Assembly (NCBI GenBank): GCA_030180135.1
Contig: CM058232.1
Location: 91,810,630-91,874,629 of the forward strand
DNA length: 64,000 nucleotides
Direction of reading: 5' to 3'
DNA from: Orychophragmus violaceus
Lineage: Eukaryota; Streptophyta; Magnoliopsida; Brassicales; Brassicaceae
The translations under genes were made by a program, and so were the position numbers. The notes under the pieces are model-generated. The model was given only the letters and a program-made list of their open reading frames with translations, had not been told where the DNA came from and ran no database searches. How positions within the stretch are numbered: the stretch's first letter is position 1; every line of letters begins with the position of its first letter. This document shows positions 11,256 through 20,929 of this stretch, piece after piece.

Positions 11256-13049
11256 CTATGCTTTTGATACGCCGTGGTGGTTTATCCTGCTTAGGAGCCT
11301 GCTCATCGGCTTTGTCTTCCTTCTTTTGTCCTGATTCTTCCTTTTTAACCTTTCGATGGCCGCCTTGATCTCTTCATCGGAAAGTCGGGAGTAGAGCGCG
11401 TTTCTGAGATTCCGACATTCAGCCGTGTCGTGCGACGTAGCTTGATGGTATTCGCAGTACTTATCCCCTGTAGCGGAGGCCGCTTGCGCCTTCTTTGCCT
11501 CTTTACCCCTTTTATTCCACGGTTTTGATGACCGGGACTTGTCGGTGCTGTCCACAACCATTGTTTTGGCGCTTTTACTGTCGTAGTGCTAACTGGGTTC
11601 TCTTTCTTCCTTCTTATCTGCTTGTTTGCCGGAACCGAATCTCTTTGCTAACGCGACCTTCTTCTCTTCCAATTCCACGAACTTGTTTGCCCGATGGAGT
11701 GCGTCTTCGATAGTTAGTGGCGGGTTGATGACAAGATCCTGGTAAAAAGGCGATTCATGCCAGACGGCGTTTGTCAGGGCCGCGATAGTGAACTTATCTG
11801 GTGCCTCAGCTCGTGTCATCACCGCCCTGAACCTTTCTACGAAATCTTTCAATGTTTCCTTCTTCTCTTGCGTCATCGACATCAACGCACTCAGCGAAGT
11901 GTCCTTACGAATGTAGGCAAAGTGATGCCTTACGAATGCCCATGTGAGGTCGGAGAAACTATCGATTGATTTGGATGGGAGTCGGGAGAACCAGTTTAGC
12001 GCGTCCCCTTCCAGGGTTTCGGTGAATAATTGGCAGAAACCGATGTCACGCTCTTCGCTTGATGAGAACCGTGCCTTTGCCGCCATGATTTTGAACGTTG
12101 TGAGGTGGGTTGCTGGGTCTTTTGTGCCGTCGTACATCGGTAGCCTGAGCTTCTCTCTTTTCCTGATATACGTGTTTGTGATGCGCGAGGTGAAGGGTGT
12201 CCTACGAGTTTCTTCGATGATTCGGTCGATCTCAGGTGCGGACCCCTTCACGCCATGGACCTCTCCTTTTAATTCTTTTAGGGTGTCTTTGAGCTCACTC
12301 AGTTGTTTCTCGACATGGTTGCGACTTGCTCCGCGAATAGACGCTCCATGAGTTTTCTCGTGCGACATACTTCGCTCGCGGCGATAGTTGTCTCTGTGCG
12401 AGCCATTCTCATGTCGCGAATTTCGTCTGTGGTGCACGTCCCGTGTCCGGTGACTGGTATGTTCATCCCTATCGGGTGAATACCTCTCATCACTCCAGTC
12501 GTTCTGTCTCCGACTTTCGCTCCGTTTGGGTTTTTCAGACCCTTCCTTCTGATGTGGGCTCCGCTCGCGAGTATCCTTCTTTTTGCTTTCCTTACGCGGG
12601 TTGCTCCTGGACTCGCTGCTACGGCTCTGGTCATGGTGGCTTTCCTCAGATGTACTATAGACCAGTCGTCTGGCGACTTTGTCTTTCACCTTCGGTGGCA
12701 CTTCTCTCCTGGGTTTTCTAGATTGTTGACCTGAAAGGATCTTTGGTTGCTCTGTCTGCAGCAGGTCGATTTTCTCCGAGAACATTTTGATCAGGTCATT
12801 CTGTGACTCGATCTTGGCCATTAGAGTGGCTAAGACCTTGTCTTGCTCGATTTGAGCCTCTGTTTCGCTGAGTGATGGGGCATGTTTGCCGCCATCTCGA
12901 GCTTTGTTTGTCTTGGCGGCGTCTCGCGGCTGCTTGCCGCCTTTCGCCCCGTCGTCTTCGTGATCACTCTGGTCGTAATCACTTTCATCTTGAACGCTTA
13001 ATTCAACCCTAGGGTTTTCTTGATCGATCTCCTTATGATTCCCTGACAT
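11256..13049 (-). pseudogene. Tat1 gag
   Basis: 486 codons from ATG 13049 to a TAG at 11589, then open in the same frame to 11256. The N-terminus is acidic; residues about 130-240 are rich in Ser, Arg, His and charged residues. A Retrotrans_gag-type domain lies at about 290-420 (MYDGTKDPATHLTTF, LEGDALNWF). Beyond the stop is a zinc-binding-like CEYHQATSHDTAEC. The pol frame starts only three bases past the gag end in another frame, so gag and pol are joined by a frameshift, either programmed or mutational. Gag would package element RNA in cytoplasmic particles. Confidence 0.85.
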
Positions 13050-13075
13050 CTCGTTTCAGAAATTTCTCTTAGAAA

Positions 13076-13093
13076 TCCCCACAGTCGGCGCCA
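13076..13093 (-). other. Primer binding site of Tat1
   Basis: On the minus strand TGGCGCCGACTGTGGGGA starts two bases after the LTR end. It shares TGGCGCCG with the Athila sites but differs afterwards; the exact tRNA is not decided here. Confidence 0.75.
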
Positions 13094-13095
13094 AT

Positions 13096-13633
13096 TGTAA
13101 GATCTCAACTCGGTCTATCTAAAGATAGAAAGAGTTTTAGGGTTTGTGAATTAGGGATTCTAAAAGAAGGATTAATGAACGCGGTGAGATTTGGGAATTA
13201 GGATTTGTAACCGGTGTTTCCAAGTCAGAAGTCGGTAAAAAGGATGTTTAAAGTCGCCGGAGAGATATTTAGGTTGAATTCGCTCTAAAAGTCTCTCAGG
13301 CACAAAGTAATAAGAAAAGCGTGTGTTATTGAACGATATGAGGTTCCCTTATATAGGGTTACAAGTCGGCCTAAATATAAAAAGGAAATAAGAGATAATT
13401 ACAAATTTTCCTAAATAAATCGGCTTTATTTTTATGGAATATTCCCTCTTTTCCGTTTTACTCGCGCGGCGCCTTGAATCCGACACCTTCCAAACCCTAA
13501 GGTAAGTCGGTTATCCCGAGTTCGGTTTAACCTAAGTTTTACCGCCTTGGGCTTTAATACCGACTTTCCATTCTGGGCCGACCTAAACTCATGAATAGGC
13601 CTTTTTAGGAAAGTGCTAATCTTGACTCTAACA
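13096..13633 (-). repeat. 5' LTR of Tat1
   Basis: 538 bp. On the plus strand it runs TGTAAGATC...CTCTAACA, an inverted TG/CA bounded unit. Reading minus, CCCTATATAAGG at about 13348-13359 is a good TATA box. The partner LTR is not in the window, so the ends come from the primer site on one side and the superoxide dismutase frame on the other. Confidence 0.8.
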
Positions 13634-13879
13634 GTGTGGTTGGGATTAGACAAAGAGCTAAAGAGACTTGTCGTTGAGACCACACCTAATCAAGATCCAT
13701 TGGTGACAAAAGGATCACACTTGGTTCCTCTAATTGGAATTGATGTATGGGAGCATGCCTACTATCCACAGTACAAGAATGCAAGAGCGGATTACTTGAA
13801 TAACACATGGACTGTGATCAACTGGAAATATGCCGCGGATGTATTCGAGAAGCACAGTCGAGATCTAAACGAGTGTTAG
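13634..13879 (+). pseudogene. C-terminal end of manganese superoxide dismutase (MSD2-like), truncated
   Basis: An open frame from 13634 (VWLGLDKELKRLVVET) to a TAG at 13877-13879, about 81 residues. It holds the Mn/Fe superoxide dismutase signature DVWEHAYY, with the metal-ligand Asp and His, and the WKYAADVF tail. From memory it is closer to Arabidopsis MSD2 than to mitochondrial MSD1. The enzyme converts superoxide to hydrogen peroxide and oxygen. Everything upstream is missing: the Tat1 LTR begins at the preceding base. Either Tat1 inserted into the exon (the rest would then lie left of the window, after a GTGTG duplication) or the gene was truncated. It is not functional as seen. Confidence 0.88.
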
Positions 13880-14352
13880 GGAAACGTAATACATGTGTAT
13901 GTATAATATATGTGGATAAGAGTTGGGTAGTTTTTAGTTACCCCCAAAAGTTTCGTTACTGTTTTGAAGGTTTTGAGTAGTAAAAATGGAAGAAGCTAGT
14001 GAAGATGAAATAGTACGTTTAAAAATGTTATGTACATTGGGGAAAAAATATAGTTGTGAAATGGATGTTAAATCAATGTTAAAAAACCAAAAATATGATT
14101 GGAAGATATATAATCACTCCATCGACTATCATTGTCAAAGACTCATACTCATATTGATTGCAATTGTGTCACTTTGCAAAACTTCCACTTATCGCTTCTG
14201 ACATGTGTAAATTATGGGTAAATTATGGGTGTAACTGGTAACGGAATAAAAAGAACTATAAGGTAAAAGAATGAAATGAACTATATAGAATAAAATAGAA
14301 GAAATTAATTTTCCTTTTTGTTCTTTCACAAATTTGATATGGAATATATTTG
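13880..14352 (+). other. Sequence after the superoxide dismutase fragment
   Basis: AT-rich, without a convincing gene; probably the old 3' untranslated region and intergenic DNA. A 71-codon ORF at 13986-14201 has no recognisable features. The CACTA element begins at 14353 inside this tract, after TTG. Confidence 0.5.
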
Positions 14353-16320
14353 CACTACAAGAAAAAAGGCCATTACCGAGGAAAAAACCCGACGGATATC
14401 CGTCGGAAATGGTCATTTTCGACGGATTATTGACCAAAAAATTATGTCATTTCTATTTTGTCGGAAATTTTTTTTTTCGGAAACAAAACCGACGGATTAC
14501 CGACAGGATTTCGGCGGACTTAATACCGACAAATTTCTGACGGTATACCGACGGAATATTACCGACGGAATTTCGACGAAATATTACCGACAGAATTCCG
14601 ACGGATAAGTAAAAAAAAATATATATATATATTTCAAAAATTAATTATTATTATTATTTAGAAATATAATAAAAACAGAAATTTATTAAAATTTACGAAA
14701 TATATTTCATAAATATTTCAAAATGTTTTAAAAATTCTTAAAAATCTTTTAAAATTTTCTGAAAAGTTTCTAAAATATTAAATAACATATAAAATATTTA
14801 TTAAATATAAAATGTGAAAAACGTTTTTAGAAAATGGTTTTTATAAGATAAAAACATTTTACAATTCAAAACAATTTTCAAAAAAATTCCAAAATATATT
14901 TCATGTTCATAAAAATATTTCAAGAGTTTTACATGTTTTAAAACGTTTAAAAACGTTTTCCAAAACGTTTAAATCGGTTTTAAAAAAAAAATTAAGAAAA
15001 CAAAATATTCATACCCAAACAATCCAAAATCTTAATAACTAATGTTCAATCCATCATTCTCAACCTAAACTACCTTTCAATCTAGACATGCAACCATTTC
15101 CTAGAATCCTATAACCTAAACAAGAGATTTAAAAGAAAATCAATCGGTTGAAAGGATCACTTACATGTTCATGATGAATTTGGCGGTCGGATTTGGTGTT
15201 TCACGGTGAGAAACCGGCGAATTTCTAGAGAGAAGAACAGAGATGGCGAGAGATGAGAGAGAGACGTTTCAGAGAAATTGAGAAGAAGAAGTTTGGTATA
15301 GAAAATTAAAAACGATTTTTGACGGAAATCCGTCGGAAATCATTTACCCTCGGTTTTCCGTCGGAAATTTTGGCGGTCCAATTGATACCGCCAAAAAATT
15401 TTGTGAAAAAGGCGCCATAATTTATGACGGAAAGCCGAAGAAAAACTGAGGGAAAACCGACGGAATTTCGTCAAAAATTTCCGACGGAATTCTGTGGGCT
15501 AAAGGGTTTAGGGTTTCAATTAGGGTTTTGACTTTGATTTTTTATAATGTTCACATTTATATGCAACAATAACATTGAAGTTTTTGATTATAAACCTCAG
15601 CTTAAAGAAAATTATAAAAATGAAAAGTTAAAAAGATTAGACACTAACTACGTCTTAACCGTTATTATATACTATGAAGTGTTTCTGTCCGACGTGTTGT
15701 AATTTTTTCTAATCATATAAACCATGTCATTTGGATCAGATATTGAAAACTAATTGTACAAACTATCATTACATTAACTACTGAGAGGCTTTACGATTAT
15801 CTGTTTCCCATTCTGAAACCCTAAGCCCTAATCCGTCGAAAATCCATCAGTAATTATCAACGGATTTCCGTCGGAATAATAAATATCGACGGATTTCCGT
15901 CGGAAAAATAAATATCGACGGATTTCCGTCGAAAATATTTAAAAAAAAAAAAAAAAAAATCGCACCATGCGAGGTTCAAACACGGGACGCCTTGAGGGTT
16001 GGTGGTGTTTAATGACCAATTGAGCTAAGTAGTACATTGTAATTTTGATACAATTAGTTTTTCTAATCATACAAACCATGTCATTTGTATCAGATATTAA
16101 AAACTAATAGTACAAACAATCATTACATTAACTACTGAGATGCTTTACAATTATCTGTTTCCCATTCCGAAATCCTAAACCCTAATCCGTAAAAAATCCG
16201 TCGGTAACCGTCGACAGATTTCCGTCGGAATAATAAATTTCTTCCGTCGGTAATTCCGTCGGAATAATAAATTTCTTCCGTCGGTAATTCCGTCGGTAAA
16301 CACCCTGTTTTCTTGTAGTG
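14353..16320. mobile_element. Non-autonomous CACTA (En/Spm-type) DNA transposon
   Basis: It starts CACTACAAGAAAA and ends TTTTCTTGTAGTG, giving 13-bp terminal inverted repeats with the CACTA ends of this superfamily. It is flanked by the 3-bp duplication TTG (14350-14352 and 16321-16323). Both subterminal regions are packed with short repeats of the form CCGACGGA/TCCGTCGG (about 14388-14606 and 15320-16298), the usual transposase-binding arrangement. No transposase ORF is present, so the element depends on another copy. The core is very AT-rich. Confidence 0.93.
15960..16033 (-). other. tRNA-like sequence inside the CACTA element
   Basis: Read on the minus strand it has TAGCTCAATTGGT, like an A box, then GTGTTTGAACCTCGC, like a B box, about 34 bases further on. 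A run of about 20 T follows, as in a polymerase III terminator. The two ends do not pair as an acceptor stem, so this is at most a tRNA-derived relic or a SINE head. Confidence 0.35.
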
Positions 16321-16323
16321 TTG

Positions 16324-17763
16324 TTCATTAATTCCCTTTAAAAATAAGGAATGAAGAAGAATTATATGTAAAAATATTCTTTGCAAATGATAAATAAAAT
16401 TAGGAATGAAGGGGAAAATAAAGTTCCTTCTCATTCTCTTCCCCAATTGTAATCACCATTCCAATATGTTAAAATACCAAGGGAAGAGAACATGGAGATC
16501 AATCACCAATGAATGCTTAATAATAAAATAAAATACATACTACAATTGAATAAATTGATTTAATCTGAGGTACTAGAAATGGGAGGTTTTTATTTTCAAA
16601 TGCTCATTTGGTCTATTTATATACTAAAAATAACGTAAGGTCTATTCATAAATTTTTATTGGAAGTTTGACATATTCTAATACAATACTTTTACCTTAAA
16701 AATAAAATCTTGGAAACTAATTAAATTTGTTATGATTTAGTTTTATAGGCATTATCTTCACCTAAATATATGAAACATTCTAAACTAAATTTGATTTCTT
16801 TTATTTAATTAAAATTAAAAGATAAAATATTTAAAAATTCTTATTAAAGTTTGGAATTTAAAGTTAATAAAACTTTTAAGAAAATCATCAATTATATTTA
16901 AAATACATGATTTAGATTTATCAAGATTTTAAATTTTAAATATATTCAAATATTATCTAAGAATATATATATATATATATATATACAATATTCAACTTTT
17001 TACATTTGTGCTAATATTTTGCAATATACCATAAATTTAGCCTAAAATATTTCAGATTTAATTGTTGATGTAATCTTGAAAAATATTTATTTAATATTTT
17101 AATATTAATAAAATAAAATTATTTTTGATACAAAATATTTTATTTTTATTATTGTTCTATTCAGTTAAAATTTACACATTTATTTGATTGCATTTATGTT
17201 ATGAGATCATGTTGTTTGAAAAAATTGTTATTTAAGTTAGCATATTCGAGGGAATAAATAATATTTATTTTTAAATAAAAGATATTGTAGTTTTGAATTT
17301 TATTTGAAAAGTAATTATTAAAAATCTGAAATATTAATCAAGTACATGCTTACGTATATTTTTTTAGAATGTACCACAAAACATTTAATATACTTGTGTC
17401 CTTAATTAATTCGCAATATAACAAAAGAACTCAGTGGCACAAATTGTAGTTAAATGAAAATTAACGACATTTTTTTTATTTATGCTTCTATTTTAATAAT
17501 ATAGATAAAAAAATAATAAATATTTTTAATGGATAAACATATTTGATATTATCCAAATATCTTAATGGATAAACATGTTTGATATTATCCAAATATACAG
17601 TGGATAAACGTGTTTGATGCTATCCAAATTTATTAATAGATAATCATTGTATTATCTAATATTTAGTTGACAAAATCAATATATAAACATAAGTGAATGA
17701 ACTTTATTTCTCTTTCATTCTCATCATTCATAACTTAAAAATATTCATAAAGATAGCTAGAAT
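16324..17763. other. AT-rich host intergenic DNA
   Basis: No ORF of note. A pure AT run lies at about 16963-16985. The 36-bp repeats at 17530-17650 and a TATA-like TATATAAA near 17683 precede the ATG at 17764, so the right end looks like a promoter. Confidence 0.55.
17530..17650 (+). promoter_or_regulatory. Tandem 35-36 bp repeats upstream of the truncated gene
   Basis: Units begin TGGATAAAC at 17530, 17566 and 17601, with a decayed fourth near 17636. Each unit has GGATAA and its complement TTATCC about 12 bases apart. GATAA cores are I-box-like. A role in promoter control is inference. Confidence 0.6.
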
Positions 17764-17841
17764 ATGGCTCAAGAAGTTAATCTAGAATTGGGTTTGGCTC
17801 CACCTGATCCTTGGGTCCTAAAGAAAAACTTGTCTGATTTG
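17764..17841 (+). pseudogene. 5' end of an unrecognised host gene, cut by A4
   Basis: ATG at 17764 in a good context (AATATGGCT), after a TATA-like site. About 26 codons, including LELGL and APPDPW, run until the sequence turns into the 3' region of A4 (from about 17841). The LELGL stretch fits the LxLxL repression motif of plant transcription regulators, but that is a short match and I do not recognise the protein. The rest of the gene is not in the window. Confidence 0.45.
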
Positions 17842-19055
17842 GTGTTTTTAATTTTTCTGTTTTTGTGTGTTCAAAGGCTTGAGAAACAGGCAAAATCGCA
17901 TTGCATCGACACACCTAGTGCATAGGTCGATGCAGTTGCGATTTACGGTTTACCGAATCAATTGCGGTTTAGACATCGGTTATTCACATAACCGCGAGCA
18001 TATTCACCTTGCATCGATCGACACATATTGTGGCATCGATCGACACAGGGCGACGACAGGTAAGTGTTCTGCAACTTTTCGGATTGTTTCAATTTGATTT
18101 ATTTTCTCGCAGCTTGACACTATTGGGGACAGTGTGTTTTAAGTGTGGGGGAGGAGCTACTGACGCACACTTTTGTTTTCTTAAGAGTCAGTCCAATTTT
18201 TAAAAATTTGTTTTATTGAGTCAAAACCAGTTTAAGTAGGAAACAATGATTTTTTTAGAAGATTAACTGCACTTGCAGGAACTTAAGTAACCATTGGGAT
18301 GAAGTTGCAGATCAATCTTTGACTATTAGAAAACCCAGACACGGATCCACCTACTGAGGACACCCACATCGCTTCAGGTATCAGAGGATCCTTTTACTGA
18401 CTTCAATTTAATACTGACTTAGATTTCTGACCTAAGGGCTTGGTATACTTTGTGTCGGATTCCCTTGTTAGTTCTGACACAGCCTGTAAACCTGTCCTAT
18501 TTAGTTCCCTTCTCCCCTTCCATAAAAAAAAAGATAATGAACTGAGGATGAGTTAGTAACTCCGAAGTGGTCATGGGAATGGTAGTTACAACTTTCATAT
18601 CCTGTGCATCCATGGAATGTGTCCAAAGTACACCCCTTAACGGGAAGAGCACTGATAAAAAAATAAAATGATACCCAATGGAGAAAAATCAGAATGCTAA
18701 GGAAGGGAAAAGAGAAGAAAGGGACTAGAGAAAGATAGTATGGTGGTCTAGAGCTGATAAGGTAAGAGTCCATGTGCCTTTTATCGATACTCCTTAGGTG
18801 AGACCGCACTTAAATACTTGCAGAAGTCAGTAGGGTGAATTTGAATGCGTGAATGTGATTGTGGAGTTTACTTAGGACAATTGCTAAGTGTGGGGGAAGT
18901 ACATGTTGGTCTTGATGTCTGCAGGTGAAATCTTTCAAGTGGATTACTAAGGGGAATCTGAGTGTTGTTGCTTCTAAGATGAAAAGAGTTTCTGAAAGTT
19001 TTCAAACCTCTTCACCATGTTTTGGTTCTTTACTTGCTTGAGGGCAAGCAAGAGC

Positions 19056-19070
19056 TAAGTGTGGGGGAGT
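19056..19070 (+). other. Polypurine tract of A4
   Basis: CTAAGTGTGGGGGAGT directly precedes the LTR, after the small hairpin GCTTG-AGG-GCAAGC. Two more copies of AAGTGTGGGGGA lie upstream at about 18141 and 18885. Confidence 0.7.
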
Positions 19071-20240
19071 TGATATACCATGGATTTTAGGGCTTTTAAC
19101 CATGGTATATATCTTATTTATTGAGTCCTTTGCTATGTTTTAGAGTCTTTTCAGGTATTTATTAGGTACAAGCACATTTGGAGCAGATTTGGTGATTATG
19201 GCACTTTCTGGAGGTTTTTGGAGTGTTTGGCCGAGAGATAGAGTTCTCTGTGGACAGTTGAGGAATGCATCGATCGACACACCTTTGGTGTCGATCGTTG
19301 CATATGCGAGATGGGCCAGACTCGGCGGTTTAATGAAGAATGCTGATATTGCAGAAAAGCCCAGATATTTACACAGAAGCCCAAAACATGTTTTAGACTA
19401 TATATTAGGGTTTTTAGCCACTTGTTTAGGCTACGCTTTTCTTAAGTCTTATTTTATCCAGAGAGAGTTAGGGGCTGATCCTGTTCTCGAAAGAGAGAGG
19501 ATTTTGAACCCCAGATCTTTACTTTGTTTTATGATATTTGGTTTTCTATTCAAGATGTTTTCTGTTTCGATGATTATGTCTGAGTAGATTACCTGTTAAG
19601 TTTAGGGATTCTCATTAGGGATTTCATGGAATTATAGGTTAATTAATCTGTAGGGATTCATATCTGCTAGTTCTTCATCTAGGATTGTTCTTAATGCTTA
19701 ATCTGAAGTAGCTATCCAGATTTATGATGTTAGGTTGATTGATGCAACGACAGTTGGTTAATTAGCTAGAAAGAACCTAGATGAGCAATTTGATCTACTC
19801 GCAAAGGAATTTGGTTTAGGGGAATTGTGAACATATCGAACTTGATCTTAAAGCTAGTTTAATCTGTTAGTAATTGCAAAGGAATTTGGATTGCTGCACT
19901 TAGACTTAGAGAATTCTCGCAACGACAGTTGGTTAATTCTATATCTGTGTTTGAGTTCTAGAACAGTTTCTGATTAGATCCCGATTGATTGATTGCTTGT
20001 GTTCCTGACTTCCTGAGAACTCCCTAGACTTAACGCTTCGCTTCCTTTCTCACAAACTCGCTTGATTTACTTTTTGCTGTCTGATTTACTGCTTTCTCAT
20101 TACATTGCTTTCACCTAGTTCAAACTTGATTGTTCTTAATCTATCGTTGACCGGAGTCCTTGTGGATTCGATACCCTAAGTACTACAACTACATCACTGT
20201 GCACTTGCAGTTAGTATAGGGATTAAAACTAGACCTATCA
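19071..20240 (+). repeat. 3' LTR of A4
   Basis: 1170 bp, TGATATACC...CCTATCA. Its tip hairpin reads TATACCATGG...CCATGGTATA where A1 has TATATCATGG...CCATGATATA, so both arms changed together. A motif pair lies at 19271/19292. Confidence 0.88.
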
Positions 20241-20715
20241 GATTCAGATCTGAGACAATTAACTTAGTGTGAGCAATTTGACTAGATACAAAGAGATTTG
20301 GTTTAAGAGAATTGTGAACCGAAGAACATGTTCCTAATGCTTGTTTAGAACTCTAGGATCACAAAGAGATTTGGATTGCTAGGTTGCTAGATATAGAATC
20401 ATCTCAGCGAGAGTTGGATTGTTTATCATTGTGTTTATAGTTCTTGAACTTGCGCTTAATCTGAATCCGGTTAATTAAGTATCTGGCATTGTATAATTCC
20501 TGAGAACTTCCTAAGTCTGACACCTTTCTCCCATTGAAAACACTCTTTAATTTACTTGCATTCGTTTACTGCTTTATCTTGATTGGCCTAGCTTAAGTGA
20601 AAAACATATAGTCTATCATGTGTAACTTGAGTCCTTTTGGATACGATACCCTGAAATACTACATTCGCATAACTGTGCACTTGCAGTAGGATATGGATAT
20701 AACTTTGACCTATCA
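20241..20715 (+). repeat. Remnant of the 5' LTR of B
   Basis: It aligns with 35990-36215 of the 3' LTR (GATCTGAGACAATTAACTTAG at both) and ends GACCTATCA before AGTTTT and the primer site at 20722-20739. The first half is missing. Confidence 0.78.
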
Positions 20716-20929
20716 AGTTTTTGGCGCCGTTGCCGGGGACACAACTGAGTTCGCCGATAGATTTTGTTTTAAGGTTTAGTCTAAGTCATTTTTATTTCTT
20801 TTGTTACTCACATTCTCTTGTTTGGCTTGTTTTTGTTGCTGCAGGAATCAACTGAAGCACCCAGTGTCGACCGACATCACTCGAGTGTCGCCCGACACCA
20901 AGCGCATATTTCACCTCTGAAATCAATGT

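Larger units (their letters stand above)
1..13633 (-). mobile_element. Tat-lineage Ty3/gypsy retrotransposon (Tat1), 3' end outside window
   Basis: This element reads right to left. From 13633 it has a 5' LTR, a primer binding site, gag, a protease-RT-RNase H-second RNase H-integrase polyprotein, a repeat-rich 3' region and an extra ORF on the opposite strand. The second RNase H and an antisense extra ORF between pol and the 3' LTR are known traits of plant Tat elements. The 3' LTR is not in the window, so the right boundary rests on the TG...CA LTR ends and on the superoxide dismutase reading frame that starts exactly at 13634. Element A1 (1010-5856) is nested inside it. The copy is recently decayed: gag and pol show only a few stops. 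Confidence 0.85.
17841..20240 (+). mobile_element. 3' part of Athila-like element A4
   Basis: It has the 3' untranslated region of the family followed by a complete LTR, without any coding region. The left edge is an abrupt junction with host sequence, so the 5' LTR, gag and anything else were deleted. The right edge abuts the middle of a B-type LTR, so A4 had inserted into that LTR before the deletion. Confidence 0.8.

Noticed and set aside
8158..12734. Plus-strand ORFs opposite the Tat1 gag-pol (for example 8822-9217, 10534-10932, 11944-12351)
   Set aside because: They are antisense shadows of a strongly supported polyprotein and show no independent homology.
13613..13879. Superoxide dismutase frame starting at an ATG at 13613
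   Set aside because: The first seven codons are Tat1 LTR sequence; the real homology starts at 13634.
13986..14201. 71-codon ORF after the superoxide dismutase fragment
   Set aside because: AT-rich, no domain or supporting signal; ORFs of this size are expected by chance.
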